Source: Micropterus salmoides (lineage: Eukaryota; Chordata; Actinopteri; Centrarchiformes; Centrarchidae). From it: a DNA stretch of 64,000 nt. Shown here piece by piece: positions 13,701 to 27,337 of this stretch; position 1 is the stretch's first letter; each line of letters begins with the position of its first letter. The DNA lies in assembly GCF_014851395.1 (NCBI RefSeq), contig NW_024040374.1:22731695-22795694 (forward strand), given 5' to 3'. Both the position numbers and the translations under genes were made by a program. The notes under the pieces are model-generated. The model ran no database searches. It saw only the letters and a program-made list of their open reading frames with translations, and was not told the DNA's origin.

Positions 13701-16700
13701 CTTTGGCTTGCGAGCTAGTAATAGGCCTACAGATACGTTATATTGATGGCTTACAAAATCTAATTAAAGTTATGATTAATATTCTTATTATTATTCAATA
13801 TAATTATATTATAATTATTAATATGCACAATGGATATAACATCATATTTAGTAAGTTTAGTTTGTTTCTCACATAATCACCATTTTATTTTTGCATTGAT
13901 TGAATCACAGTTTGTCATAACTAAGTAGTGGTATAACAATAAAGAAACACTGCAGGTCAATTACTGTTTTTCCCTTTGGTGTGGCTACAAAGTTTTACTA
14001 ATTTTCCAAGCACAGCTGTGTTCCACACGTCTTCACTGTGACCTGTTCCTTCTTCTCCAGAACAAGTTCACTAGCTAGCACAGCTACTGAAAAGGTATCC
14101 TATACTGACGCTTCCAGCTGTTTCCGTCTGTCATGAAAGCCTCGCCTTGCAGGTCAGAGCGGCCCGTCAAAAGTTTCCCGGAAGATTTTTCTACTCAAAG
14201 GGTAACTGGGTAATAAGGAGCAGGTGCATGAGTTTGTGTGGGGATCCGGTGACTGCAACTGACTGGGCAGACTGGGAGCAACTGCTGCTAGCATGTCTAG
14301 GAATGACAGAATGAGGAATGAGTAAGTGATGAATAGTGACTGGCAGGCAAAATTAACTGGGGAGGAAATGCAAACTAATAAGAACTGGCTGATGCCCTGA
14401 CACCATGTGATCATGGATTTGTGGCAAACGTTAGCTCAAGATAGATGGAGACTAAAATTTTCTGAAACTCCTAAAGTCTACTCATGACCTATTTCAAGGA
14501 CCTGAAGAAAGAAATTGTCACTGGGGAAATTATTATTTAAGATTCCATACAGACACCACTGCGGGGACTCTTGAATAAATGAATCTTCAAGCTACATACT
14601 GTAAGTCTCTCCAATTGACTATTTTGTCCGTACTCACTTGATGGATTATTCATGGGTGCTGAAGCCACTCAAAAACAAATGCTTGGGCACATGGGTACAC
14701 AGCTCAGCCAGGGTTTGACAACAACGTCAATAGGCAATTATACTAATCAATTTTCTCACATCATCCCACACTTGAACTCAACAATGCAAAACAAGACTGG
14801 AGCTGGATATAGGGCGTTAATGACTTTGTCAGAGGCATGACAATAGAGATTATTCTTTCTTCGAGCTACACAATAAATCAGCTAGATGTTCGAGATCTTT
14901 TTCTTTATTTGCAGCAGAGCTCTCTTTTTATTATTACACAGGGACAAAAGGACAAACATACACATGCACACACAGTGACAGAATGACAATAGCACCAGCT
15001 GGAAAAACAACAACAGCAGTAGAAACAAAAGGCTGACTTAGCTTGGATGTGAGCCCGTATTAGAGACTCTGAAGAGAAATAACAGTGGAGCAAGCTCAAG
15101 TGTTCTTGTTGAGATCTGTCCCAAGAGCACAGGCGACAATACTTTTTCTTTTTTTAAAAACCAGACTACCTAAAGCATCCGCACCTGCACACATACACAG
15201 GGATACACACTCCCATAATCCCTCTCTCTTTTCAGCGCTCTGTCAAAATATCCAACAAATGCTCACCCACGATGACAATGCTTCCTGTCTACACACATTA
15301 AAGTCTGCATAAATATCATCCAGGCATATAAACAAACACACAAGTTTATCATCCCACAAAAGCTCACACACTTACACAGGCTGGTTAATCAGATCTTTTG
15401 TGGAATAAATTAATATATACAACAGTTTAAAGATGATGATGAATTCTTCTAGAACTTATAAAAAAAATTTCAACACAGATCTTATTGTTATAGTATTGAT
15501 CATTTCTATTGCTCATCATCGTTCATTTCCTTCACTAATTTCATTGCTTATATCTTGGGAGCAGCCCGAAATGCAAGCAGCTAGACGATCAGGCAGTTTG
15601 ACAACATTTCAGCCGTAACAACAATGCATGTAGCCTAAAGTCATTACTGAATCACAGAAGGTAATTATGTACGTGGAAGTGGTGGATGTGAAGGGTTGTC
15701 AAAAATAAAAGTCAGATGAAAAATATGCAGAGCAGAGAAAAGCACAGAGACAGGCCAGCGGTGTGTATTACCTTCATTATCAAGAAAAATTACTCAAATA
15801 TCATATAAAAAGATCACATTGAAGCAGCATAATAGTTTAATTAACGGCAGTTAATTGAGGCACTCTGTGTACCTGTCGAATGAAATAATGACCTGTCTCT
15901 AATAATAACCTGGTGCTCTGTTTCACTGAGTCAAATGAAAGCCCCTGTCATATTATTAAGTTTTGAGTACTTTTATACCTTTGAAAAGGCAAAGTGATCT
16001 AAAAGTAGAACTAAAATCACCTTCCACATGGAGTACAATGGGCCAGTCACACATTGCAGTCACAATTCTACATATAAGAAAGGCAGCAAACTCAGATTCC
16101 TGCACTGCAGAGCAAGGATGTTTAATTTCTGTCATTTTCATCATGTCTTTTTTGTGTGGACGCTCAACAAAGCAGAAAGAAGTGCAGATAGGGAACAATA
16201 GCATCATTTGGTGCTCAGTTAACACACCAAACAGCACAGAGCAGTGGGTTTGCAAACTGTTTAGCTCAGGGTGAAACACACAAAACACCACTGAATAATC
16301 ATAGCAGTGTGTTGGTATTGCAGGCCTAAACCATTGTATACCTTTTTTACATTTATAAATATGTTTTCCGGTCTTCCAGGCAGCCATTGGTTTCCTTTTC
16401 TTCTAGCATTCTGAATGTGTGTGTGTGTGTCTGTGTGTGTGTATTTGATGAGAATTTAGCAGTGAGAGACCTCAAGGCATTTAAATTAAAGGTTCTCGAC
16501 AGACGCTAAGCTTAAGTACGTCTAACTGCCACCAAGGAAACACCATTGCTCTCTTCAGTTCTGTCAAATCAATCTTACACACATTAATGCGTAAACACAC
16601 ACAGATGCTCACAAGCACCCTTTACAGAAACCTTTTAAACACAAGATTTTGTGGATTATAGTGTGTAATTCATTCTGTCTTAATTGCAGTGTGTGCTTAA

Positions 16701-18000
16701 TCATGACGGTGTAATAATACATGAGCATGAGTTTCTGTTACCTCTAAGGGCTGTGGATTCCTCTGAGCAGCCACTCTAACCACCTCCATTTTTTGTGTGT
16801 GCACATACAATTGGAGTAGTAGCCTTGTGACAGAGCCCAGTGTTTCAGAGGGGAGAGATGGAGGGTGGGAGGAGGAGTGGGGAAAAAGAGCATGAAGAAG
16901 AGGGATAAGGAGTGCAGGGAATAGTTTTTGGAAGGTAAATTTTTCAAGGACAAGGTATAGTGTCTTAACCTGCCCACTTTTTAGTAAAGAGAGAGAGACA
17001 CTAACCATTAAAATTGTCCACAGAGACTACACTCTCTTCTTGTTCTGTCCTTGTTATCTTCCCCTATTATAGTAGCACACACACACACACACACACGCAC
17101 ACACCTGACACACAGCATCTTCACAGTGTGAAGTTCATGTATAGGTGACATATTCTGACCCCATTATGCCTTGCCAATTGAAAGCACAAATGACTTGCAA
17201 TTACCTCTGCAAAAAAGGAATCGCAGGTGGTCGCTGTCATTTGCCCTGATGTATGTATATGCACACGCACACAGCCACATCTGCAAACGTTGCTGTTTGA
17301 AGGACAACTTATTGAATACAGCTTGTCAGAGCAAACCCTGAGTGAAGATAAACAAACCAACTCACCCCACCATTTCAATCTGCAGTTAAGTATTTGACCT
17401 TTCACACTGCTCTCATCTCTCCTCAAGTCAACTTGTGTTTATGGATTGGTTTGGAGATATTATTTTTTTTCTGAATCTGTCATTTTTGAAAGTTATGTAA
17501 AACAAATCAGGGCACCTTGGGGAGAATATTGTCGTCACTCTCGTATCCCCCAATACTCACTGAAATCCCTTAAATGATTCACAATATGGACCTAATGAGG
17601 AGGACACAGTCTTGGCTCAGCTGTCCTCAAATGGCTCTCTTGTGTTCTTCATTAACAAAGGCTGCTGCCTGGAGACTAATTTAAACCTGAATCAACAGGG
17701 TTTTCTGCTTTTCTGCTGGTCAGGCAAATGAAAGCAAGGGCTGTCAAACAAGAACGAGAACAAGAACGTAAACGAGAAAGGTGAAGGAAAGAGAGCTCAA
17801 CCTCGCCAGAGAACTGGTTCATCAACATGAAAAACGATAAACACAAAGTCCCTGCATTTGTCTTTCATTTTCAAAATTCCCATTAGCCTGTGAGCTGCTG
17901 TACATCCTTTCATACTGCTATCCTTTCATAGCTCCTGCATCAAACAACAAATTTTTTTTTTTTTAGCCACACTAGCATGTGTATGCTGTGCTGTACCCTA
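10745..18000. other. Intergenic stretch without recognisable gene
   Basis: No exon could be assigned. It contains short CA/TG runs near 16.42-16.44 kb and 17.07-17.10 kb, A/T-rich spacers and otherwise unique-looking sequence. A fairly complex, non-repetitive block near 17.56-17.72 kb could be a conserved non-coding element, but only cross-species alignment would show that. Confidence 0.5.
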
Positions 18001-18009
18001 GATGGCAAT

Positions 18010-18031
18010 GTTGGTTGGTTGGTTGGTTGGT
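18010..18031. repeat. (TTGG)n microsatellite
   Basis: About five TTGG units, directly visible at the start of a dispersed-repeat segment. Confidence 0.85.
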
Positions 18032-18033
18032 CA

Positions 18034-18450
18034 GTCAACACCCCGTACCAGACTGAAATATTGAAGGGATTGCCATGAAATTTTGTACGACATGCATGCA
18101 ACATGGTAAACATTATACCTATTAAACACTAACATGTACAGCGACGTTAGCATTTAGCTCAAAGCACCGCAATGCCAACGCACAGCCTCACACAGCCGCT
18201 AGCATGGCTCTAGACTTTCAAGACTTTTCTAGACGTCAAGTTTGGGCTCAAGGGAACAGCAATGTGGGTCTGTCGGTCGAGCATTTTGGTCCAGACTGAA
18301 ATATGTCAGCAACAAATATGATAACATACTAAAATAGGATGGTGAGTATGTCAAACATTATATCCGCTAACCATCAGCATTAGTATTGTCACTTGGAGCA
18401 TGTCAGCAGCACACTGACTTTAGCATTTAGCCTCACAGAAGTGCTAGCAT
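18034..18450. repeat. Dispersed repeat with two related units
   Basis: Two diverged units share CAGACTGAAATAT, an AACAT...ATT...CTAA block and a TTTAGCATTTAGC-like end (about 18045-18160 and 18290-18440). The motif ATTGCCATGAAATTTTGTAC is a well-known teleost dispersed-repeat signature. The class is not certain (old LINE or satellite-like derivative). Confidence 0.5.
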
Positions 18451-18470
18451 GTCTAAAGACTCTTTGTTAT

Positions 18471-20527
18471 TACCAGAAAATTGTGGCTGCAGTAAACCAT
18501 AAAAATGCCATAATCTTACTTTTACCTCAATCTAGGTACTCACAGTAATGGAATCATTTTGTGCAAATGCACTTACAGCATTCTAGTTACATCTTTAATC
18601 ATTTTATCTCACACTCATGCAATACTACTTATGAAGCAAAAGATCAAAAATAGGCAGCTACAGAGATCTTATAGATCCTATAATTCACTTGAAACCAACC
18701 ATCAGTCCTCATCCTGCTTAGTCTCCTCCTCAAACCCACTCTCCCCACATGACCTTCTTTCAGACATGGTAAAAGGAGAACTCTTACAGCTAATCTGACT
18801 TTAATGGAGGAGAGAAATTATGGCCAAACATTGCACTGGTGGCAAATCACCCCCCCACCCCCCACCCCCCATTCCTCCTCTCAGCATTTCCACCTCTCTG
18901 CCCCAATTATTAGATCTGGCCTATAAATAAATGCCTGAGCTGTCACACAGGCAAATGGAGCTGCCAACATGGGAACTGGTGGCAGGGAGCTGAAAGGAGG
19001 GAGGCAAGCCAAAGGAATAGCAATAAGCAATTGTTGCCAAGGTAGGAGAAACAATGAAGGCAAAGCAGGTAAAGTCAGACAGCTTGACACACTGACAGCA
19101 GCTCAGATAGACAGGTAGGCAGACCAGCAAACAGAAAGATAGTCAAACATTTCTCAGAACAGTCAGACATTTCTCTGTGCGACTGGCCCCAGGCCTCAGG
19201 TATAGTAGGTAAAAGGGGAAAGGTGGACCAGTGAACCAGAATATTCATCACTCTCAGTAGAGAGAGAATAAGAGAGAAAACAACATCAGCAAGATGCAGA
19301 GGGAGAAAAATACCAAATTTTTCTCCACAGAGCATCATTAGAAATAATCAAGTTTAAATGCTTTGATTTGAAAAACAAGTGACTTTGTGAGCGAGTGTTG
19401 GTGTTTAGTTATTCTTAAAAAACATTTTTGTACTTCGATATTTTGAGTTATCTCCTGCTGGTTGGGGGACATTATTTGCTGTTGTATGGCAGTAAAGAAT
19501 AGACGCAACAGAACAACTAATAATGCAGACAAGAAGGAGCACTGACTTTTTAGAAATAAGAAGAATAACTTTATTTGCCAAAATATGTTGTGCACGCAAG
19601 CCCACAATTTGCCCTCTGCATTTTACCCATCTGAACTTTCAAAAGCAATAGGCAGAAACCAGGGTCTAAGCCAGATGCAAGACCGAGTCATCACCAGCTC
19701 AGAACCGATGCCAACATTTACAGGTTATCCACCTCCTCAGGCATTTCATCAGCTGAAGCACCCCAGTGATACCTGTGCTTTAATGTAGGGCTACTCCTAC
19801 TTGCTGCCGAAGATTATGCAAGGCTGTGGTAATTCATTTTGATTCCAGGAGTGGATTAGTTTTACATTTTTAAAAAATAGTGATACATTTTCTATATTCC
19901 AATATGTGTGTGTGTGTGTGTGTGTGTGTAGTTGGTTTAATCTGTTTCTCTGGAAAAACAGCGGCGTACGAGACGATTTGTGCTTGGAATGAATTTCCAA
20001 AATGACAAAATCGTCTTCAGACAATAGCCAATGGGTACAGAGGCTGCTCTGAAGCAGCAGGGTTGTCACATATCGAGAATTTCATGCATTAACTTAATAG
20101 GTTTCTGCCTCTGGCAAATACATTACTTACAATTTCTATATAATCATATCAGATCACAACAGCTTTATCACAAGGGTGTCTCTGAGCTAATATTATCTCC
20201 TGTGGATGCGTGTTTTTACATAAATCATAGAGCTTACAGTTACTAGTCATTGTCTCCCATGTAATTTTTTTTGCTCACATTAACCCCACCAAGCTTTTGC
20301 TTAAACAGGTTGCTATAACAGCTGCTAGTCAGCTATTAATGTAGTTGGCAACAACAATAAATATCTATATTCATTATCATTTTAGAATGCATTATGAACC
20401 ACAGGTTAATTTAAAAAGTGAATAAATTAAAAGCATGAAGGACATACAAGTTCACACATGTATGTTTACATGCCTGCGCATATGTACACATGCACATTCA
20501 TCGACCCTGATGTGATAGTTTGAGGGT
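18471..20527. other. Intergenic stretch without recognisable gene
   Basis: Contains a C-rich tract at 18849-18870 and a (TG)n run near 19902-19930. No supported exon or RNA gene was seen. Confidence 0.5.
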
Positions 20528-20528
20528 T

Positions 20529-21725
20529 TTAAAGCAACATTATGTAAAAAAAAAAAATAATTGTGCAATTGGGCACTCCTACTCCTTACATTACGATCAA
20601 AATCTAGCAACAACTTTGCTAACACAGCCAACATCAAGCAAGGGTGACGACACAAGACACAGCAAACCAGATATTTTACTTGCTAGTCCAACAGAAAGAA
20701 TATCAGCTCAGCGTCTGTCTTGCAGCCTTTTACTTCACAAAGCTCTCACCAATGTCCGGGAGCCTCCTGCTTGGTTACTCTCTTTTTCTTTTCTTAGCTT
20801 CCTCTGTCAGCATCCTCTTCGGTCTCTTCACCTCTGCCATTAGCTAACATTGCGTCTGTGAAACATCTGGCTGATTTCGATTGAGTTGACAACTTTGCTA
20901 ACAATGGCAGACATCAAGCAAGAGCAACAACACAAGATGTAGCAAGAGAGCTAATAAATTATTACTTACTAGTCCAACAGCAAGAAGGCCAGCTAGGCAT
21001 CTTTCTTGCTTCTATTCAGTAGTTTTAGCTCATGTCAGCGAGTAAACGTTATACTCTTGTCTGGTCTCTTGCCAGTCACTCTCTCTTTTTCTCTTCCTTG
21101 TTACTTCCAACATCTTCTTTAGCCTCTTCACAGCCTCTGCCATGATATCCATACTGAGCTAGCTTCCTTCAAAGAACTTACATCGTAAATTATGTACTTT
21201 TGCTTCTTATAGCTTGCTGAAGAATTTTGTTAGTGTGATGTGGTGCCGTAAAGCATTACACCATTCTCGCAATATATATTTCCTGCCTGGGAGATCAATG
21301 TTACATAGTAACCAGGCCCTGCAGGCCAAGTGGCAACGACAGAGACACCATTATCCCCATTACAGGTCAGTGAAAATGATTTTGAAGAAGGGCTGAACAA
21401 TTAATCATAATCTTATCGAAATCTCAATATGGCCTTCTGCATTTTTCAACTGACAGGAGGTGCTGTAATTGTTGAAGGCAAAATGTCTGTCAAAATTCTA
21501 ATCATACTTAAGAAAACATATTAGTTTGGTACAGATCCTTGCAAAAACCACACCATAATGTTTTTCAATGTAAACGAGAATAATCATGTAAAAATGATCA
21601 GTCCCTCCTACATCACATCAATTGCAATATCAGTCAAAATAATTGCTATTAGATATTGTTTCAAAATCGTTCACCCCCATTTTGAAGCTGTTATTTTATG
21701 ATAAAAATACTACATGTTGCTTTAA
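20529..21725. mobile_element. Composite repeat bounded by inverted TTAAAGCAACAT ends
   Basis: The left end TTAAAGCAACATTATGTA (20529-20546) is mirrored on the right at 21708-21725, whose reverse complement shares the first 12 bases exactly. The interior holds two copies of a roughly 250-bp unit (about 20607-20850 and 20886-21165), each with ACAACTTTGCTAACA, ACATCAAGCAAG, TAGTCCAACAG and TCTCTTTTTCT motifs in the same order. A separate MITE-like piece sits near 21389-21672. Superfamily unassigned. Confidence 0.6.
21389..21672. mobile_element. hAT-type MITE nested in composite repeat
   Basis: Starts GGGCTGAACAATTAATC and ends with TCAAAATCGTTCACCCCC. These resemble the ends of fish hAT-derived MITEs that carry a GGGCTGCAAC-like terminus. 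Internally it is AT-rich with ATCGAAAT and TATTG motifs. Target duplication not resolved. Confidence 0.45.
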
Positions 21726-24700
21726 TTGCCTGTCCTAAATCACTGGAAGCCATCCTCACTCAAGCTGCAGAGATCTGAGAGGCTGAGTGCTGGGGCGAAG
21801 CCTCTCGGGTGATAGTTAATCAGCCAGGCTGTGCTGCTCATATTTTGACATACACAGAGAAGAATGTAAATGTAAGGAGCGTAATTACATATGTTATCAA
21901 GAAGAATTTTTAAAAAGCTCCTAGAATAGATTTAATATGTAGGTGCATGCATTGACAGACGTGGCAATAACATGGAGACAGTGATTAAACATGGTTCAGG
22001 AGTTTGGAGCAGTTGAATCATGACAATGATGATGTGATTGTTACTGTATACACACAATTAAGTCACAGAAGAGATACAGTATACCAAATAAAGATATCTT
22101 TAAGCACCGTACACACACCCACATTGTAAAATGAATCACAGACTCACAGAGTGATGTGGAATAAACCATCTGTTTAGGTTAAATTAGGCGCATCATCCCA
22201 TTTGAAGTGCATGGAAGAAAGAAAGGCAACAGTGATGTTTCCCTCTTGAGTGACACACACAGTTTACAGCAGGTTAACCAGAAACAAAACCATCAAGGCC
22301 ACAATTTGTTCAGGCATTCACACTCTAATATTTTCACCACACTATAGAATTCAGCACCATTCCTTGCTTTTTATATGGTTTGTGACAGCATGTCCCGCTG
22401 TCTGTGTGTGTGCGTGTGTGTGTGTGCCTGCGCATGGCTTCATATCATTAGTGTTGCAAAGGCATTTGGTCAAGTGTTGCCCAAAAATGAAAGCCAATGT
22501 AGGTGATACACCATTTGGATCGATGCTGCAGAACCACAGATTTATTCCATATATTCTTCTTCCTTGTCAAAACCTATATTACCCACAATGCAACTTTCTG
22601 CAGCTAAGGTACTACTATACATTTACATTTACATTTATTCATTTAGCTGAGCTAGCTCAGCCTATAAACAGGCTTTGGGTTCCTGTTTAACTGTGGTGGC
22701 CAAATTGGCATGATAAATGTTATTTGTTTTTGTACTATAACAGACGTTTTCAAGTTTACACAATGTTTTTGTCATAGATGTGAAACACAGTATGGGTTTG
22801 CCAGTTGACTTTCAATAAATTCTAATTCTGTGAGAAAAGAAAATCTCTCATCGACAGAGCCTGCTCTGCCTTAAATTAGCTACCTACCTGTATAAAGCTA
22901 TTAAAACCTTATTCTTAATTGCTGAAACAAAAAACTAAATGGTCAGTAGATTGTTTGTGTCTCCCATTAGGTTGGTTTTTGTTGTCGTCTGTGCAGTTTT
23001 TGCTTCGGGGTAACTCTCTCCATTTTCTTATTTAAACTGCATTTTTTTGTGTCACATGTTCACTCTTGATGACCAAAGGCTGTTACTGGGCTGCTACTTA
23101 GTGTGCACCCCAGAAGGATTACAGATGGTAAATTCTTCTTCTTTCTGTCACTCCGAAAGTAAAAGTGGTGCTCCAGCCCAGCCAGGGGCACAAACACAGC
23201 ACGCTAACCTTCAGTTGCATAACACACTGATTACACATCTCATCCACAAAGACACTGGATAATAAGATGCTTGGCTTGGTTGGTAATATGTGGCCTGATA
23301 ATCCCAAATTAAACATTGGCCCCCTAATTCAATAACAGCTCATATGTGTAATTCAATTTGAGGCTTCAGCGGAGTGGGGGAGAAATGACGACGAAAAGTA
23401 AAGACTGGCAAAGCAGAGTAGGAGTTTCTTGGGGTAGAGCAAATTATTTCTGCGAGGAATCATCATCATCATCAGTACTGGAATTCATGTGGCATTTGGC
23501 AACCAAGTCAGCATAATTAATTGATATCTCTTATTATTCCCTCCCCTCCGTTTTCCTTTTTAGAAGCTTGATCTGACTTAAACAGACTGTGAGCTGAATG
23601 TACACTAAAAGTCTCATGTGAAGACTTGGCCCTTATAAGAAGATTTGGATGTTCCTCGCTGCCTCTCCTCTCTAAAGTCTGCCCGCCACTGTCTATCTCT
23701 TCTAGAGCAGTCCTGTGAAACTGGTGAGACAGTAAAACCAAACAGAATGGCACAGCGGCACAGAAAAAGGACAGAAACAAAGAGAAAGAAGAACCAGAAG
23801 GGCAATAGAATAGAAGTGAGAATAGAATGAGCGCAACATGCAACAGATATGAGCAGATGCCTACCTGAGGTAACGCAGTGGTTCTATGGTTTCACCCTCT
23901 GCTAAGCTGTGGTTCATCTTCTCCATCTGTTTTCACCCAGGACGACTCAACAAATGTGAGAAAGGATGAGCTGTGCCGCTCCAAAGAAAACACTTCCGTT
24001 CCCTCTCTGTGACTCTGATTCAATACACACTGTCTACCTCTCTGCCTGGGAATAGACTGGCAATCTAAACGGGCTTCCTCCCTCTGTGTCTCTCTCTCTA
24101 CGGCTGGTGATTGGTTCAGACGCTGGAAGGTAATTACTGGCTGCTACACACACAGTCTGAATCTTGCCTCTGTATCTCTGCCTCTCCTCTCTGTCTCTGT
24201 CTGCCACTATGGAGCCGGCTCATTCCCCAATAAAACCAGCTGGCTCTGTATATCAGCTGCGCTCACCGGGAAAGCCAGCCAATTAAGAATCAGGAGGCAT
24301 GGTGCTCGCTGGCCGATTGGCTCAGGCTGCCGCGACCATAGCTGCTCAGTCATCCAGGGTGTAACCCCCCCCATACACACACACACACATACACACTTTC
24401 AATCACAGTCCTTGGTGGCAAAATGATGCCTTGATGTAGAATCTAGAGCAAGCATCAGAGTGAGGAAGCACTTGACTGATCACTGAATCACAAACAATAA
24501 CACCTTTCATATGAGAGTGGGAGATAAATGAAGCCCAGTACCACAACTGAGATAATAACACTTTAGTGGGTACATAGCAGCAGTTTGTAGCTCCAGTGCA
24601 AATGGATGGGTGATATGAACAGTACCACAGTGACCCCGTGATGCATGCAGACTGATCATATGGATTTAGGGCAAACTTGAGAGGAGAAAAACAACTCATC

Positions 24701-26220
24701 ATTGAGTCAAAATGTAATGATAATGTAATATAAATATACAGTAAAAAAACACACACACAAGCGCAAGCACACAGAGGAAGGATATGTATGGTGGGATCAC
24801 GGGGAGAACCTGCAGGCTGCCAAGGAATGAAGCTTATAAGTGGGTCATGGTGATAAACAATAGCTCACTTTCTTCTATAAAGGTCTCTCTCTCTTTTTCT
24901 CTCCCTCCCTCCAGTCTGCTCGGACTTCAGAGTCCATGACTACACTTTACAGCTCAACTAACAGTTAACTTAGTTAAGTCTGTAGATCTTGTATTACAGA
25001 TTAGGGTGCAAGTCTTTGTTCTTTCTGTGGCATTGCACAAATATACCTGTTAGGGAGATTAAATTTCTGTAAGGACGACTGAATACCAATAATGGAATGT
25101 GGGTTTACTCTGCCACCTGTGGGTTCTAAACTGCGAGTGCAGTTTGAAGCAAATAAGTCATTGTAGAAAAAGAGGGGCCTGACAACTACTCATAAGGGCA
25201 GAAAAGAAAGAGGGGTCCTTGAGGGAAGGCCCCAGCAAAAACAGAATTTATTTTCATTGATTTTCCAACCATAAGTAAGACAATAACAGAATGTATGACT
25301 GCTTGAGTTGTGGGATTCATACACTTTCTGTAATATGTATATGTAACATCCAAAAGCAAAATTCTTATCAAATAGGGGTGCATGGTCTAATTTGTGTCAG
25401 CTTAGGGGTCCTTGAGGTGTAAAAAAAAGTTTGAGAACTACTGCACTAGATGATGAGAAAACTGAATGTGGTTTTGTTGGTGGAAAATGCTCAGTATAAA
25501 CCCAGGCTTGACAAACACGTTAAATCTACAATTATGTACCTTTGCCATTAACAGCTGAGAACAACGGCTATGGTGTCTTGCTCAATGTGTGATCAAATAA
25601 AAGGATAGGCTTACCCTTTTTTTCTGAAGTCTGTCTTTAATACTCACATGACCCTTTGTAACTTCAAAGCACTACTGGTTGCTTTAATTGTTACTCCAGT
25701 CCATTCTTGCTGTTTAGAGATAGAATAGCAATTTCAACTTGGTTTAATGGTTTGAATCCAGAAGCTTGATCCAAACCCCGGCGGCAGAATGTGAAACTTA
25801 AAATATTTGGCACACTTTGAACTTTAGCTTTAATAGCTAGATATTTTATTTTATTCAGATAACTGTCAGAATAACAGTGAATCAGTGTGAACGCAATGTC
25901 TTTCATAATTTCTTTTTGCTTCAGACTGGTGATGATGTAATGACTAGAAAGGATCCCACTTTCTGTGTACACCGACTTGAGATACAGTAGACAACGTAAG
26001 CAAAAGAAAAAGAAACCACTGTAACTATTGTTATGTAATGACACACTACGAGCTTTAGACATGAACTTGAGCTTGTTGTAACATACTGCATTACACTGGT
26101 AGCCTACATTTACTGTGTACAAGTAAAGCATGATTTCAGCCTAAATGAACAGATATACTGAACTTTAAATGTGTGTATTCACCTCCAGTGTCCCAAAGGC
26201 AAGTGAATAAATGTAACTAT
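21726..26220. other. Intergenic stretch without recognisable gene
   Basis: No supported coding exon. It contains short simple repeats (CA run near 24.37-24.40 kb), a CATTTACATTTACATTTATT motif near 22.62 kb typical of fish repeat tails, and a GGGGTCCTTGAGG repeat fragment around 25.21 and 25.40 kb. A somewhat GC-richer block at about 24.0-24.37 kb, with an inverted CCAAT motif (GATTGG) near 24.31 kb, could be regulatory, but nothing proves it. Confidence 0.45.
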
Positions 26221-26225
26221 GATTT

Positions 26226-26462
26226 AGGGCTAAAACTAACAATTAATTATTCAAAGTCCTGTGTGACATTATCAAATGTTCTATCGGGCCAAGTCCAAAA
26301 CCCAAATACATTCAGTTCTCAATGATATAAAACAAAGAAAAACAAAAAACCCTTGGAGAAGCTGGAACAAGACAATGTTTGGCTGTACATTATGATAAAT
26401 CGATTATTTTAAGAGTTACAGATTAGTTTTCTCCCAATCAACTATTTGACCATAGTTGCAAC
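26226..26462. mobile_element. Degenerate hAT-type MITE
   Basis: The left part TTAGGGCTAAAACTAACAAT, an internal ATAAATCGATTATTTTAA and a right part ending AGTTGCAACTC match the layout of the GGGCTGCAAC MITE family seen at 36.8 and 38.2 kb, with more decay. Confidence 0.5.
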
Positions 26463-27337
26463 TCTGCTGTCATGAACGAACAGGCAAACCAGCCATGAAA
26501 GAGGGGTTAAAATTAGTTTTATTATTTGATAGAGCAGGAAAAAAATCCAAAAAAAACAAACAAACATTTCTCATACATAATTTTCTTTTCCATCTGGGCT
26601 GCACTGCGTTTAGCAGAGCTTACAACCCCAAACAAACGGAATGGTGATTTTGTTGTCAAACAGCAGCAACAGGCAGTAGTCAGGACAGCACAGGGTTACA
26701 CTTAGCAGGGCACAAAATGACGGGCTCATTCCAGATTGCTTATTTTGCATCCACAAGACGCGGGCTGCTACCTTCTGCCTTTCAGGAATGTACAGACAAC
26801 CTGGAAGATTTCCCGATGCTACGCTGAGACAGAAATACAAAACCTTGAGAAATTTAAATTAAACTTTGTACGCTTGTATTTCCATCAGCAATACACATAC
26901 TGCATTGTTGCGCCATCCTAAATGAAACCCAAATGTACAGTGATGATACCCCAATAGAGAGGGATAAACTTCAACTGATGCCCAGTTACCTAATGCAGTG
27001 CACCATCTCTCTGTATGCATGCCCGATAAGCAGTGAGCTGAAGAGTGCACTCTGGATACAGGACACAAATCCTTACAATGTCGCATTAGATGATCACATC
27101 ATGGATGAATTGTGAAATTAAAAGTGAGGCAACAGGGCAGCAAGACTCCAGGTTTGTAAATGCATAGCGATGAGATAGCCATCACTATTGCTTAAATGTA
27201 AAGGTTATAACAAATATGGGACAGATGCATTACACAGAGAAAATGACTGCTGGGGTGGTCAGCCTCCTGACAGTTGGGTTTGCGTTTTTAAACATATTGC
27301 TCGTAAAACATTCAGACTTTGAAATATGCATGAACAT

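Noticed and set aside
25691..26131. 146-residue minus-strand frame
   Set aside because: No domain or family resemblance; composition as expected of AT-rich non-coding DNA.
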